From NCBI GenBank assembly GCA_017517275.1, contig JAFWZX010000031.1, positions 54,393 through 118,392 on the forward strand: a DNA stretch of 64,000 bases. The letters run 5' to 3'. Positions 1-9,404 of the stretch are shown in pieces; positions within the stretch are counted from its first letter, which is position 1; each line of letters begins with the position of its first letter. A program made the position numbers and the translations under genes. Below the pieces are notes generated by a model, which searched no databases, was not told the origin of the DNA, and was given only the letters and a program-made list of their open reading frames with translations. This DNA comes from Clostridia bacterium (GTDB lineage Bacteria > Bacillota > Clostridia > UBA1212 > UBA1255).

Positions 1-996
1 GCACATGGTGTCAGTCAAATGCAAAAGCAGCAAATGGTAACGCAGGAAGGCTCAAATCTTAAAGTAGTTGCAGTAGAAGGTAATTTTGATGATGCTCAGA
101 CAGGTGTAAAGAATATTTTTGCCAACTATGAGTTTTCACAGAGAATGATGGAAAGAGGATACAGTTTGTCTTCTGCAAACTCGATTAACATCGGCAGACT
201 GCTTCCTCAGGTAGTTTACTATTTTTACGCATATTTCCTTATGTGTAAAAAGGGCGTGGTTTCCTTTGGAACAAAGATCAATTTTGCAGTTCCGACAGGC
301 AACTTTGGTAACATTCTTGCATGTTATTATGCTAAAAAGTGCGGCCTTCCTATCAATAAGATTATTTGCGCAACGAACGATAATAACGTAGTATCTGATT
401 TTATGAATTCCGGAACGTACGACGCAAACAGAAAATTCATGGAAACAATCTCTCCTGCAATGGATATTTTAATTTCATCTAATCTGGAAAGATTACTGTA
501 TGATATGACAGGCAGCAACAGTCAGTCAGTTACTGATATGATGGTTTCTCTTAAAAGTAAGGGTGTGTACAGCGTGGATAAGAGTACTATGGATAACATT
601 AGTACACATTTTTGGTCTTCTTACGCAACACAGGAAGATTGTATCAGGACTATCAAATCGGTTTACGACAGGTACGGGTATTTAATCGATCCTCATACCA
701 GCGTAGGCTTTGATGTTTATGATAAATACGTAATCTCAACCGGAGATACAACGAAGACAGTCACAGTCTCAACTGCCAGTCCTTTTAAATTCAATAAGAC
801 AGTTTCAGACAGTATATTCGGTGAAAAGGATACGGAACAAATGAATGAGTTTGAAATACTTAAGTATTTGTCAACGAAAACAGGAAACCAAATTCCGTGG
901 CCATTTAAGGATCTTGATAAGAAGAAAGTATTGCATAATAAAGTATGTAACAAAAACGATATGATGAAAGAGGTAGATGAGTTTTGTTCAAAATAG
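1..996 (+). CDS. thrC: Threonine synthase, 5'-truncated by window edge
   Basis: PLP enzyme that converts O-phosphohomoserine to threonine in the cytoplasm. The reading frame is open from base 1, so the true start and the PLP-lysine region lie outside the window; 331 residues remain. The visible part begins AHGVSQMQKQQMVTQEG and continues with EGNFDDAQ, NSINIGRLLPQ and the PTGNFGN phosphate-binding loop near visible residue 98, all characteristic of the long bacterial/fungal ThrC class. The stop overlaps the start of hom by 13 bases, so translation is probably coupled and the genes form a threonine operon. The C-terminal region looks complete. Family assignment is firm; only the start is unknown. 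Confidence 0.95.
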   Translation, partial: AHGVSQMQKQQMVTQEGSNLKVVAVEGNFDDAQTGVKNIFANYEFSQRMMERGYSLSSANSINIGRLLPQVVYYFYAYFLMCKKGVVSFGTKINFAVPTGNFGNILACYYAKKCGLPINKIICATNDNNVVSDFMNSGTYDANRKFMETISPAMDILISSNLERLLYDMTGSNSQSVTDMMVSLKSKGVYSVDKSTMDNISTHFWSSYATQEDCIRTIKSVYDRYGYLIDPHTSVGFDVYDKYVISTGDTTKTVTVSTASPFKFNKTVSDSIFGEKDTEQMNEFEILKYLSTKTGNQIPWPFKDLDKKKVLHNKVCNKNDMMKEVDEFCSK

Positions 997-2237
997 CTAT
1001 TTTAGGAGGCGGCGTAGTCGGCTCAGGCGTTGCCGATATATTGATTGATAAGAGCAAGGCGCTGTCAGAGCGTTTCAACAAAGATATTTCACTTAAGTAC
1101 GTTCTTGATATCAGAGATATGACAGGCACAAAGTATGAGCCGTATTATACCAACGATAAAGAGGTAGTATTTGGTGATGATGAGATTAAGCTTATCGTTG
1201 TTACTATTGGAGGACTCGATCTTGCTGCTGATTTTTGCAGACGTGCTCTCAAATCAGGAAGACACGTTGTTACCTCTAACAAAGAGGTAGTAGCTGCAGT
1301 GGGTTGCGAGCTTACTTTGCTTGCCGATGAGAACAACGTAAGATTCCTTTATGAAGCCAGTGCAGGTGGCGGTATTCCGATTATCCGTCCTCTTAATCTT
1401 TGTTTGGCATCAAATGATATTTATGAGATAAACGGCATTTTAAACGGAACTACAAACTACATCCTTACTTGTATGTATCAGGATAGATTATCTTTTGATG
1501 TTGCACTTAAGAACGCTCAGGCAGCCGGATATGCAGAAGCGAATCCTTCTGCTGACGTTGACGGCTTCGATGCCGCTCGTAAGATTGCTATCCTTTCATC
1601 AATTTCATATAATAAATTTGTTGATTACAAAGATGTAAAATGCATGGGTATCAGAGACGTTATTTACGACGACCACGAATTTGCAGCCGGTGCAGGCTAC
1701 GCAATCAAACTCATCGCCGGTAGCCGTAACACAGATAAAGGCGTTACAATCAGCGTAGAACCCAAGCTTGTTCCTAAGACAAATATGCTGGCAGCTGTTA
1801 ATTCAGTATACAACGCAGTTCTTGTAAAAGGCTCATATACAGGTGATACTCTTATGTATGGTCAGGGTGCCGGAAAACATCCTACTGCCAGTGCTGTTGT
1901 AGGAGATATTATTGACGTTCTTACAGATGCGTGCAAACAGTCTATTCCGGGATTTGTAAACAGTAATGCCGTTGTTATTGAAGATAAAGAAGAGACCAGT
2001 AAGTATTACGTACGTATTTCTATTGAGAATCATGATAACGAAAGCGACGAACTTAAGGCAGCTACGGTTAAATGTTTCGGCAATGGGGCTTCTTTCCTGG
2101 GTGCATCATTATCAAACAATAATATCGCAGCTTTGATAACAGATATGTGCACGGCTGAAGAATTTGACAAGAAATTATCGGATTTTTGTGACATTACAGG
2201 TGCAAAAGCAGAATATAAATTAAAAGTAATAAACTAA
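984..2237 (+). CDS. hom: Homoserine dehydrogenase
   Basis: Reduces aspartate semialdehyde to homoserine with NAD(P)H, the branch point to threonine and methionine. The 417-aa protein has an N-terminal Rossmann loop GGGVVGSG (residues 8-15), TSNKE (97-101), EASAGGGIP (124-132) and the signature NGTTNYILT (154-162), followed by VDGFDAARKIAIL. The last 70 or so residues resemble a regulatory ACT domain, as in feedback-controlled enzymes. The start is TTG: an in-frame TGA lies at 978-980, and AAAGAGGT at 967-974 is a well-spaced ribosome site. It sits between thrC and aspartokinase, so three steps of the pathway are encoded together. Confidence 0.95.
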   Translation: MFKIAILGGGVVGSGVADILIDKSKALSERFNKDISLKYVLDIRDMTGTKYEPYYTNDKEVVFGDDEIKLIVVTIGGLDLAADFCRRALKSGRHVVTSNKEVVAAVGCELTLLADENNVRFLYEASAGGGIPIIRPLNLCLASNDIYEINGILNGTTNYILTCMYQDRLSFDVALKNAQAAGYAEANPSADVDGFDAARKIAILSSISYNKFVDYKDVKCMGIRDVIYDDHEFAAGAGYAIKLIAGSRNTDKGVTISVEPKLVPKTNMLAAVNSVYNAVLVKGSYTGDTLMYGQGAGKHPTASAVVGDIIDVLTDACKQSIPGFVNSNAVVIEDKEETSKYYVRISIENHDNESDELKAATVKCFGNGASFLGASLSNNNIAALITDMCTAEEFDKKLSDFCDITGAKAEYKLKVIN

Positions 2238-2258
2238 TTATTTGGTGGTACGGGTAAA

Positions 2259-3614
2259 ATGAAAGTTATAAAATTTGGCGGCAGTTCTCTTGCCGATGCA
2301 AAACAGATATTAAAGGTATGTAAGATTATATTATCAGATGAAGAAAGACGCCTCGTAGTTGTTTCGGCTCCCGGTAAACGTTACAGTGATGATAAAAAAG
2401 TTACTGATATGTTGATTTCACTGGCGCAAGCAAGTTATAACGGTGAAAATACTGACGTTATCTTAAATGAAATCGTAGAAAGATACGCAAGTATATCCGT
2501 AAATCTCGGCCTTGGAAAAGATATTGTCAATCTTATCAGAGCTGATCTTATACAAAGAATAAATACTAAGACAGAAAGTTACGGTAAATTTGTTGATTTG
2601 CTAAAAGCTGCGGGCGAGGATAATAATGCAAAGTTGATTGCAAGCTACCTTCAGAGCAAAGGTGTTAATGCAGAATACGTTAATCCAAAAGATGCAGGGT
2701 TGATACTGACTGAAGAATTCGGAAACGCGCAGGTTCTTCCGTCTTCTTACGAAAAACTCAGTGAATTGGCAAAGCGCGACACGATAATGATTTTTCCGGG
2801 ATTTTTTGGATATTCCGAAAAAGGAGAGGTTGTCACATTTTCACGCGGCGGTTCTGATGTTACCGGAGGTATTCTTGCAGCTGCAATTAAAGCTTCTGTT
2901 TATGAAAATTTCACAGATGTTGATTTTGTATATGCGGCTAATCCGAATTTAATAAACAACCCATTTCCTATACCGCTTTTTACGTATGAGGAGATGCAGG
3001 AATTATCCTATGCAGGTTTCAGTGTTCTTCATGAAGAAGCTTTGGCTCCTGTATACAAGGTTGGTATTCCTGTAAATATACGTAATACAAATAATCCGGA
3101 TGCGAAAGGTACTATGATAGTACCCGGTAAGATGGCTCCGAAGCCAACGCTTCCGGTTGTCGGTATTGCTTGTGATAAGGGATTTTTAACTCTGCACGTT
3201 CATAAGTATATGATGAACAGGGAAATTGGTTTTGGTCGCAAGCTTCTCCAAATATTAGAAGAAAATAACGTTTCTTTTGAACATATGCCTTCCGGTATGG
3301 ACAGCATTTCAATTATCATGAGAGAAAAGCACTGTGCAAACGGTATTCTTGAAAAAATGGTTGAAGAAATAAAATTGAAACTTGCTGTTGACAGCGTAGT
3401 TGTAGAGAAGAACCAGGCAATACTGATGTTGGTAGGCAGAGGTATGACAAAGAGCGTAGGTGTAGCGACCAGGGCTACTGCTGCTTTCTCAAAATCAGGA
3501 ATTAACATCAAAATGATAAATCAAGGTTCTTCTGAGGTCAGCATTATGTTCGGTGTTGAAGAGCAGGATGCAAAGGCTGCCGTAGTTGCTCTTTACAATG
3601 AATTTTTTGAATAA
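2259..3614 (+). CDS. lysC: Aspartate kinase
   Basis: Phosphorylates aspartate, the entry step to lysine, threonine and methionine. This is a monofunctional 451-aa enzyme: the amino acid kinase motif KFGGSS is at residues 5-10, the aspartate-site block NFTDVDFVYAANPN lies mid-protein, and the C-terminal 150 residues hold tandem ACT-like regions with GRGMTKSVGVATRATAAFSK and INMKMINQGSSE-type sequence. The length fits the longer class III type used for threonine control, in keeping with its place behind hom. The ATG follows hom by 21 bases with a weak GGTGG site. The name lysC is conventional; by context it could equally be called a threonine-operon aspartokinase. Confidence 0.93.
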   Translation: MKVIKFGGSSLADAKQILKVCKIILSDEERRLVVVSAPGKRYSDDKKVTDMLISLAQASYNGENTDVILNEIVERYASISVNLGLGKDIVNLIRADLIQRINTKTESYGKFVDLLKAAGEDNNAKLIASYLQSKGVNAEYVNPKDAGLILTEEFGNAQVLPSSYEKLSELAKRDTIMIFPGFFGYSEKGEVVTFSRGGSDVTGGILAAAIKASVYENFTDVDFVYAANPNLINNPFPIPLFTYEEMQELSYAGFSVLHEEALAPVYKVGIPVNIRNTNNPDAKGTMIVPGKMAPKPTLPVVGIACDKGFLTLHVHKYMMNREIGFGRKLLQILEENNVSFEHMPSGMDSISIIMREKHCANGILEKMVEEIKLKLAVDSVVVEKNQAILMLVGRGMTKSVGVATRATAAFSKSGINIKMINQGSSEVSIMFGVEEQDAKAAVVALYNEFFE

Positions 3615-3624
3615 GGTGCTGTTT

Positions 3625-5061
3625 ATGATCACAAACTTAACCGAATATAAAGAGTTTATAAAAAACAAAAAGATTGCTGTTATCGGTCTCGGTATCAGCA
3701 ATCAAGCTTTAATACGCTTTCTAAACGACTGCGGTGCTTTTAATATAAGTGTTTTTGATAAAACAACTGCTGACAGCTTTATTAAATTATGCGATAAGCT
3801 TGTATCAGACGGAGCAGTTTGTGATTACTACTACGGCAACAACTATTTATCCCATATAACGGAGGGGGGATACGACGTAATATTTCGCTCTCCCATAGTT
3901 CGTTACGATACTCCGGAAATAGCACGATGTGTGGCAAACGGAAGTATACTCACTTCTGAAGTTGAGACAGTTCTTCAGTTGGCCCCGTGTAAGACGTATG
4001 GAGTTACCGGCAGCGACGGAAAGACTACTACAACAACGTTGATAAGTAAATTTCTGTCCGCTCGTTATGAAAATACGGATACAAAAATATGGCTCGGCGG
4101 TAATATAGGAATTCCGTTGATTGATAAACTGCCGCAAATTAAAAAACAAGACAGAATCGTTCTTGAACTCAGTAGTTTTCAGTTAATGGATATGAAAATC
4201 AGCACGGATGTTGCTGTTATAACTAATATTTCACCGAATCATTTAGATGTACACAAAAGCTACGACGAGTATGCTTTTGCAAAAAAAAGCATTTTTGCTT
4301 TTCAAAATCAAGGCGGACGTCTGATTTTAAACGCAACTGATGAAATGTCCGCACGTCTACTGGGTGACAGGCGCGATAACGTTTTTTATTTTTCTGCTAA
4401 AACTGATAAAGTACCTGATTTTTCCTGCGGCAGCTCGCTACTCACTGACAATGGAACTCTATTACGATATAAAGACAACGAAATAAATCTTGAAATGGAC
4501 AGATCTCATATTCGAATACCCGGGTTTTTTAATATCGAGAATTTCCTTGCGGCTATGTGTGCCGTAAAAGATGAAGCTAATATTTTGGATATTATAAAAG
4601 CCACAGATTCTTTTTACGGGGTAGAGCACCGTCTTGAATTTGTAAGGGAAGTAAGCGGAGTGAGGTTTTATAACAGTTCTATTGACAGTAGTCCCAAAAG
4701 GACGATTTCAACTCTTTCAGTATTCGATAAGAAAGTAATTATGATAGGAGGCGGCAAGGACAAAGGAATTTCTTATGAAGAAATCGGTCCTGTTCTTTGT
4801 GAAAAGGTAAAGGTTCTTGTTCTTGTAGGACCTACATCCAAGGCTATTGAGGATGCAGTATGTCATGCCGATCCCAATCATACTATAAATATCATAAAAA
4901 AGGATAATTATCCCGATGCAGTTTCCTGTGCATACCTCGCAGCGGACGATGGCGATGTCGTTGTTTTGTCTCCTGCAAGCACAAGTTTTGACCTGTTTAA
5001 AAACTTTGAAGAGCGTGGACGCAAATATAAAGAAATTGTAAATTTACTAAACCTCAAGTAA
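3625..5061 (+). CDS. murD: UDP-N-acetylmuramoylalanine--D-glutamate ligase
   Basis: Adds D-glutamate to UDP-MurNAc-L-Ala in cytoplasmic peptidoglycan precursor synthesis. The 478-aa protein has a Rossmann-like N-domain (GLGISN, residues 21-26), the ATP loop GVTGSDGKTTTT (126-137), ELSSFQL, NISPNHLDVH, and a C-domain with NSSIDSSPKRT and GGGKDKG. The ATG at 3625 is preferred over an in-frame TTG at 3586 because AAGGTG at 3613-3618 is well placed and the protein then starts like other MurD proteins. It follows aspartokinase by 10 bases and is away from a dcw cluster: no mraY, murG or ftsW is visible here. Function is secure; the context is unusual. Confidence 0.95.
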   Translation: MITNLTEYKEFIKNKKIAVIGLGISNQALIRFLNDCGAFNISVFDKTTADSFIKLCDKLVSDGAVCDYYYGNNYLSHITEGGYDVIFRSPIVRYDTPEIARCVANGSILTSEVETVLQLAPCKTYGVTGSDGKTTTTTLISKFLSARYENTDTKIWLGGNIGIPLIDKLPQIKKQDRIVLELSSFQLMDMKISTDVAVITNISPNHLDVHKSYDEYAFAKKSIFAFQNQGGRLILNATDEMSARLLGDRRDNVFYFSAKTDKVPDFSCGSSLLTDNGTLLRYKDNEINLEMDRSHIRIPGFFNIENFLAAMCAVKDEANILDIIKATDSFYGVEHRLEFVREVSGVRFYNSSIDSSPKRTISTLSVFDKKVIMIGGGKDKGISYEEIGPVLCEKVKVLVLVGPTSKAIEDAVCHADPNHTINIIKKDNYPDAVSCAYLAADDGDVVVLSPASTSFDLFKNFEERGRKYKEIVNLLNLK

Positions 5062-5090
5062 AAAACTCATAAAATTTAAAAGGGTAATAG

Positions 5091-5119
5091 TTGACACTGT
5101 TGCATAAAATCTATATAAT
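5091..5119 (+). promoter_or_regulatory. Perfect SigA promoter of the solute-binding/permease cluster
   Basis: TTGACA at 5091-5096 and TATAAT at 5114-5119 are separated by exactly 17 bases. It lies in the 144-base gap after murD and gives a leader of roughly 80 bases before the ATG at 5206. This is the only clear promoter before 18411, so it probably drives the long downstream cluster. Confidence 0.88.
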
Positions 5120-5205
5120 CGTTTTGTTTAGTTTGCCCAAATCTAACCTGGGCGCATTTTGTGTTATTAATCGTTTCACAATCTACAATATGGAAGGTTG
5201 AGCGT

Positions 5206-8200
5206 ATGAATAAAAAGAAGAAGAAGAGAATTATTCAATTATCGGTCGTGGCCGGTCTTCTCATCATTCTTATTGCTGTTCTCGTTATCAACTCTGCTAC
5301 CAAAGAACCGGGAGCGCAGCAGTTTGAGTACGAAAACTTCGATGAGATGGAATTTAATCCGTTTATAACGAATGAAGACAGACTCGACAACAGTTTACTC
5401 AAGTACGGTAAAGTATTGAGTAAGTATGCGAAGAAGGGTTACAAGTATTACACAGGTGATGATATCAGTTATGATTTCTCAACTGATACTAATGGTAATC
5501 TTACTATCTATGAGACAGGTAAGCCTGAGACAGCTGTTACAGTAGAAGGCAGCGATGCATCGGAGGCTCTTTCTTTGTTTTCACAGATAGAGATGTTCGC
5601 AGAAGGATTCAAGTATACTGATCCGTCAAAGGATGCAGAAGTTGTTGTTACAGACATTGAAGATGGTCTGTATGCTTCTACAGGCAAGACTACCATTACT
5701 TTCCAGGTAACAATCCCCGAGGCAGCTTTATATTCGTTGAAGTTGGATTATTATCTTTTAAGCGGAAAATATGCAGATATGCTTGTTTCCTTTACAATTG
5801 ACGAGAAATATCCTTTTGCTGAGGCAAGCAATTTGTCCCTTAAACGTACATATACGTTCTATGATACGGATTACTTAGAGAATAAAGATATAGTAGGTAA
5901 TCAGATTCGTGGTAAGACAATGATTCTCTATGGACAGAGAAGTCAGATAATGACAAACCCTGACGGATTGTATAAAGATCCTTATAGATTCTACATGACA
6001 GAAGGTACACACGTTATTACAATGACTTTTGACAGAGAACCCGGTGTTATAAATGGAATCAGTTTCGTAGCTCCTCCTGTTGTAAGTTCGTATGAAGACT
6101 ACAAAGCAGCAAACGGATTTAGCGAAGGCGCTATTTATAAAGGCGGTATCATCAAAACTGAACTTGAAGTTGCTGATTTTGTTACAAGCATCAGTACCCG
6201 TATGGAAACAGACGGTAACTACTGTACGTCATCAGATGTAAATGCAAAGCCGTATAAGGTTACTCTTTACAATATCTTCGGCGGAGACAAATGGAATACA
6301 GGCGGAGATATGGCAAAATGGACGTTTAGCGTTCCTGAAACCGGATGGTACGAACTTGGTTTCAGATACAAATCACAACTTACATATGTTGCTTGCTATA
6401 GAGAGATTAGAATTGATGATGAGATTCCTTTTGAAGAGATGAAAGAGTACTGCTTCCCATATTCAAACGGTTGGATCGGAACTTCTCTTTGTGATGCCAA
6501 TCAAAATCCTTACTTGTTCTATCTTGAAAAAGGTACTCATACAATCACAATCACAAACAAAGTTGGTCCTCTCAGACATGCACTCCTGTCTCTGGAAGAG
6601 TCAATGGATTCAATCTCCACGTTGATTAACAAGATTGTTAAGATCACAGCTTCAACACGTTCAAGCTCCGGCGGTTATATCGTAGACAGCAACCGTGACT
6701 GGGACTTACAGAAGTACATTCCTTCCATACAAGAAGATATTGCTACATATAGAGAGCTTTTTGATAAGACCTATGAAGAGATTCTTTCTTTGAATGGAAA
6801 TAAAATTCCGTCCTATGCATCTGCAATCCAGGTTGCATCTGAGCTTTTTGAAAAATTTGAAGAGGATCTTGAAAAAATACCTACTTCTCTTAATGATATT
6901 AATAATGCACTTTCCGGTTTAAGTACAACACTTTCTTCTATAAAGGATCAGCCTATGACTGCTGACTATATGGTTGCTTGTACAAGTGGATATGATTATC
7001 CGAATACGATAAGTTCCGGCTGGCAGAATTTCAAGGTCGGAGTTGTTAGATTTATTGATTCTTTTGATACAGAAAAGTATAAGAATTATGGCTTGAGAGA
7101 AGAAGTAACCGATGATGATACAGAGATTACAGTTTACGTGTCGCGTGCAAGAGAATACGTTACAATTCTTGAGAACATGATTGGTGAAGACTTTACAGCT
7201 AAGTATGGCATTAAAGTTAACGTTAACATGGTTGCCGGCTCTTCGGAAGGTTTGATTATGCCGCGTTATGTAGCAGGCACAGCTCCTGATGTTGCTATTT
7301 CAATTGGTGTAGGTACTCCTTTTGAATATGCTGTACGTAGTGCACTGACACCTTTGGATACGTTTGAAGCCGGTGAATATAATGGTCAGCCGTATCTTGG
7401 ATTTGAAGACCTCAAGGGCGAATCGTATTATGACGAAGTTTTCAGGCCTATTGTATTTAAAGATCATTGTTACGGTTTCCCGGAGACACAAGGTTGGTCA
7501 GCTCTCTTCTATAGAACAGATATATTTGAAGAATTAGGCATTACTCCTCCTGATACGTGGCAGGATGTATATGATATTATTCCTATCCTTACAAATTCAG
7601 GTTATGACTTCTGCTATAACTATGGTGTAGGCGGTTATACACCATTCCTTTATCAGCACGGCGGTACGTTCTATGATGAACACGGCATGGTATCAGCTCT
7701 TGGTACACAAGCAGCATACGATGGATTTATTGAATATTGTAACTTATATTTGCAGTACAACTTTGTATATGCAGCTAACTTCTATATGAGATTTAAGTCA
7801 GGTGAGATGCCGATCGGTATTGGTGATATGGGCTTCTACTGCCAGCTCAATTATGCAGCTCCCGAGCTCGAAGGTAAGTGGGCAATGAGACCTGTTCCGG
7901 GTCATGCTACTATCAACGAGGCAGGCGAAGTTGTAATTGACAGATCTATGAACGCTGTTGGTACGTGTTCAATTATTCTCAGCAGTTCAAAACTCAAGGA
8001 AGAATCATGGATTTTCTTACAGTGGTGGGCATCTGACGATGTTCAGGCTGAATATGGCAGAGAGATTGAAGCTACTTTCGGTGTTGCCGGAAGGTGGACT
8101 ACTGCTAATAAGAACGCTGTTCAGGAATTACCTTACACAGCTGAGGAATTAGAAGTTATCAACGCTCAGTGGGAATGGATTAAAGAAACTCCTCAAACAC

Positions 8201-8406
8201 TTGGCGACTATTATACATCAAGATACTTGGTTACTGCTTTGAACCAGACTGTATTACAAGGACAAAGCGCCAGAGTTGCTATTGAAGATGCTATACGTGA
8301 AATCAATAAAGAAATGAGACGTAAGCAAGAACAATATTGGGATATTTTGGCTGATGGCCCAGATCCGAGCATTGGATCATGTCTCCATAGCCTTAAGGAA
8401 AATTAA
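5206..8406 (+). CDS. Membrane-anchored extracellular solute-binding fusion protein
   Basis: Probable surface receptor of a carbohydrate ABC importer. The 1066-aa protein starts with a lysine-rich tail and one membrane segment (residues about 10-30) without a lipobox, so it is likely anchored by an uncleaved helix. Residues about 130-300 and 320-480 look like two related beta-rich domains; both contain YRFYMTEGTHVITM- or YLFYLEKGTHTITI-like strands, as in carbohydrate-binding jelly rolls. A helical stretch (500-600) follows, then a type-1 solute-binding domain (about 640-1050) with YVSRAREYVTILENMIG, GTAPDVAISIG and PETQGWSALFYR. ATG 5206 is chosen for GGAAGGT at 5192-5198. It is about two and a half times the usual binding-protein length. 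Ligand unknown. Confidence 0.8.
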   Translation: MNKKKKKRIIQLSVVAGLLIILIAVLVINSATKEPGAQQFEYENFDEMEFNPFITNEDRLDNSLLKYGKVLSKYAKKGYKYYTGDDISYDFSTDTNGNLTIYETGKPETAVTVEGSDASEALSLFSQIEMFAEGFKYTDPSKDAEVVVTDIEDGLYASTGKTTITFQVTIPEAALYSLKLDYYLLSGKYADMLVSFTIDEKYPFAEASNLSLKRTYTFYDTDYLENKDIVGNQIRGKTMILYGQRSQIMTNPDGLYKDPYRFYMTEGTHVITMTFDREPGVINGISFVAPPVVSSYEDYKAANGFSEGAIYKGGIIKTELEVADFVTSISTRMETDGNYCTSSDVNAKPYKVTLYNIFGGDKWNTGGDMAKWTFSVPETGWYELGFRYKSQLTYVACYREIRIDDEIPFEEMKEYCFPYSNGWIGTSLCDANQNPYLFYLEKGTHTITITNKVGPLRHALLSLEESMDSISTLINKIVKITASTRSSSGGYIVDSNRDWDLQKYIPSIQEDIATYRELFDKTYEEILSLNGNKIPSYASAIQVASELFEKFEEDLEKIPTSLNDINNALSGLSTTLSSIKDQPMTADYMVACTSGYDYPNTISSGWQNFKVGVVRFIDSFDTEKYKNYGLREEVTDDDTEITVYVSRAREYVTILENMIGEDFTAKYGIKVNVNMVAGSSEGLIMPRYVAGTAPDVAISIGVGTPFEYAVRSALTPLDTFEAGEYNGQPYLGFEDLKGESYYDEVFRPIVFKDHCYGFPETQGWSALFYRTDIFEELGITPPDTWQDVYDIIPILTNSGYDFCYNYGVGGYTPFLYQHGGTFYDEHGMVSALGTQAAYDGFIEYCNLYLQYNFVYAANFYMRFKSGEMPIGIGDMGFYCQLNYAAPELEGKWAMRPVPGHATINEAGEVVIDRSMNAVGTCSIILSSSKLKEESWIFLQWWASDDVQAEYGREIEATFGVAGRWTTANKNAVQELPYTAEELEVINAQWEWIKETPQTLGDYYTSRYLVTALNQTVLQGQSARVAIEDAIREINKEMRRKQEQYWDILADGPDPSIGSCLHSLKEN

Positions 8407-8418
8407 GAGGTGAGTAGA

Positions 8419-9396
8419 GTGGCAAAAAATAATGATTCCAACAAAAAAGAATCGGCTGTGCCTGCAGTTCAAAAGCCAAAGAAGCGTTTCTTTAACGTAG
8501 AGAAACGTTTTGGTTATACACTGCATGAGATTTGGCGTTATAAAATGTCATATGGTCTTATTGCACCGTTCTTTATAGTATTTATAATTTTTTCACTGCT
8601 TCCGTTGCTTGCTTCTACAGCATTGAGTTTTACATATTGGAGTATTTTGGAAGATCCGGTTTTCACAGGACTTGATAACTATCAGTATCTTTTCGTCGAT
8701 GACCCGCTGTTCCTCAAGGCATTCAGTAACACTCTTTACTATGCTGTTATTGTAGGTCCTTGCGGATACGTTGCATCGTACTTCTTTGCATGGCTTATTA
8801 ATCAGGTTCCTGATAAATTCAGAGCATTATACGTTCTTGCATTCTATGCTCCTTCTCTGACAAGTGGCGTTGCAATGGCAGTTGTTTGGGGTGTAATGTT
8901 CTCAAATGATAGCACGGGATATTTGAATGCGTTACTTTTAAAATTAGGTTTTATTTATGAACCTATTATGTGGACTCAGGACGTTAACTTGATCATGCCT
9001 GTAACAATTGTAGTTGCGTTGTGGTCTTCACTCGGTACAGGCTTCTTGTCTTTTGTTGCCGGTTTCAGAGGGGTAGACAGAGAACTTTATGATGCAGCTG
9101 CTGTTGACGGTGTTACATCAAGATTCCAGAGACTTCTGTACGTGGATATTCCGCAAACAATGCCACAGTTGCTGTTTGCTGCCGTTCTTCAGATAACGGG
9201 CGCATTTACTGTCGGCGGTACAATGGCAGGTCACCCGTCTCCTGAAGATGCAGGTCTTACAATTATGTTACACCTTGGTGACTATTCAGGAACGAGGTTT
9301 GAGGTTGGTTATGCTTCGGCTATTGCCGTTGTATTATCAGTGTTAATTTTGGGTCTTGGACGTATTGCGTTCAAACTCTTGCAAGATAAGGAGTGA
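8419..9396 (+). CDS. Sugar ABC transporter permease, MalF/UgpA type (pair 1)
   Basis: Inner-membrane channel subunit of a carbohydrate importer. The 325-aa protein has a basic N-terminal tail and about six hydrophobic segments. Near the C-terminus the cytoplasmic ATPase-docking loop is seen as YDAAAVDGVTSRFQRLLYVDIP, the EAA motif (G followed by IP nine residues later). GTG 8419 is preferred over GTG 8410, because AAGAGGTG at 8404-8411 then has a normal spacing. It starts 13 bases after the anchored binding protein and is followed at once by its MalG-type partner. The family is secure; the substrate is not known. Confidence 0.9.
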   Translation: MAKNNDSNKKESAVPAVQKPKKRFFNVEKRFGYTLHEIWRYKMSYGLIAPFFIVFIIFSLLPLLASTALSFTYWSILEDPVFTGLDNYQYLFVDDPLFLKAFSNTLYYAVIVGPCGYVASYFFAWLINQVPDKFRALYVLAFYAPSLTSGVAMAVVWGVMFSNDSTGYLNALLLKLGFIYEPIMWTQDVNLIMPVTIVVALWSSLGTGFLSFVAGFRGVDRELYDAAAVDGVTSRFQRLLYVDIPQTMPQLLFAAVLQITGAFTVGGTMAGHPSPEDAGLTIMLHLGDYSGTRFEVGYASAIAVVLSVLILGLGRIAFKLLQDKE

Positions 9397-9404
9397 GGAC
9401 ACAC

